Source of the DNA: Planctomycetota bacterium
GTDB taxonomy: Bacteria; Planctomycetota; Planctomycetia; Pirellulales; Pirellulaceae
DNA length: 6,981 bases
Assembly (NCBI GenBank): GCA_019347795.1
Contig: JAHWKS010000284.1
Coordinates: forward strand, 1-6,981
Reading direction: 5' to 3'
Part shown: in pieces, positions 6,980-6,981 of the stretch
How the letters are laid out: every line of letters begins with the position of its first letter
How positions within the stretch are numbered: position 1 is the stretch's first letter
The notes under the pieces: model-generated
Told to the model about the DNA's origin: nothing
The model's input: only the letters and a program-made list of their open reading frames with translations
Database searches by the model: none
Program-made: the position numbers and the translations under genes

Positions 6980-6981
6980 CT

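Overview
The window holds two very large protein genes that face each other tail to tail, separated by about 530 bases with no convincing gene. Both reading frames stay open to the edge of the window, so both genes probably lack their 5' ends here. Base composition is strongly GC-rich in the two genes, with GC-biased third codon positions, and visibly less so in the gap between them. High GC, oversized multidomain proteins of more than 1000 residues, a von Willebrand A (vWA) domain set among beta-sandwich modules, and a carboxypeptidase-regulatory-like tail all remind me of planctomycetes (Pirellulales-like). This is an impression from style, not a proven placement.

Left part (2-3229, + strand): a protein with a helix-rich N-terminal third, a beta-rich segment, a vWA domain with a complete metal-ion-dependent adhesion site (MIDAS; D512, S514, S516, T632, D661), and about 315 further residues that look like beta-sandwich modules. 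No membrane segment or signal peptide is visible in the part present.

Middle (3230-3760): a convergent intergenic region with an A/T tract just after the left gene, a few possible hairpins, and five perfect in-register copies of a 7-base unit (GATTTSN) lying just after the stop of the right gene. No tRNA, rRNA, CRISPR array or insertion sequence is evident.

Right part (3761-6979, - strand): a protein with a helix-rich N-terminal quarter, a long run of beta-rich modules broken by a Pro/Ala/Glu linker, two consecutive domains that each carry a D-x-[DN]-R-[DN]-x-E-[IF]-x-x-D loop resembling a calcium-binding loop, and a C-terminal carboxypeptidase-regulatory-like domain.

The most interesting point is that the helical N-terminal regions of the two proteins look related. 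They share several short landmarks (TPLP; F-E...LL-x-QR...A-D-D-x-A-L; an A-E-R motif about 30 residues before a W-L-W-R-like motif), although not all in the same order. If confirmed, the locus encodes two divergent members of one uncharacterised scaffold family, one fitted with a vWA domain and the other with tandem Ig-like, possibly calcium-binding modules. They could be partners in an envelope or surface assembly, but nothing in the sequence proves a joint function.
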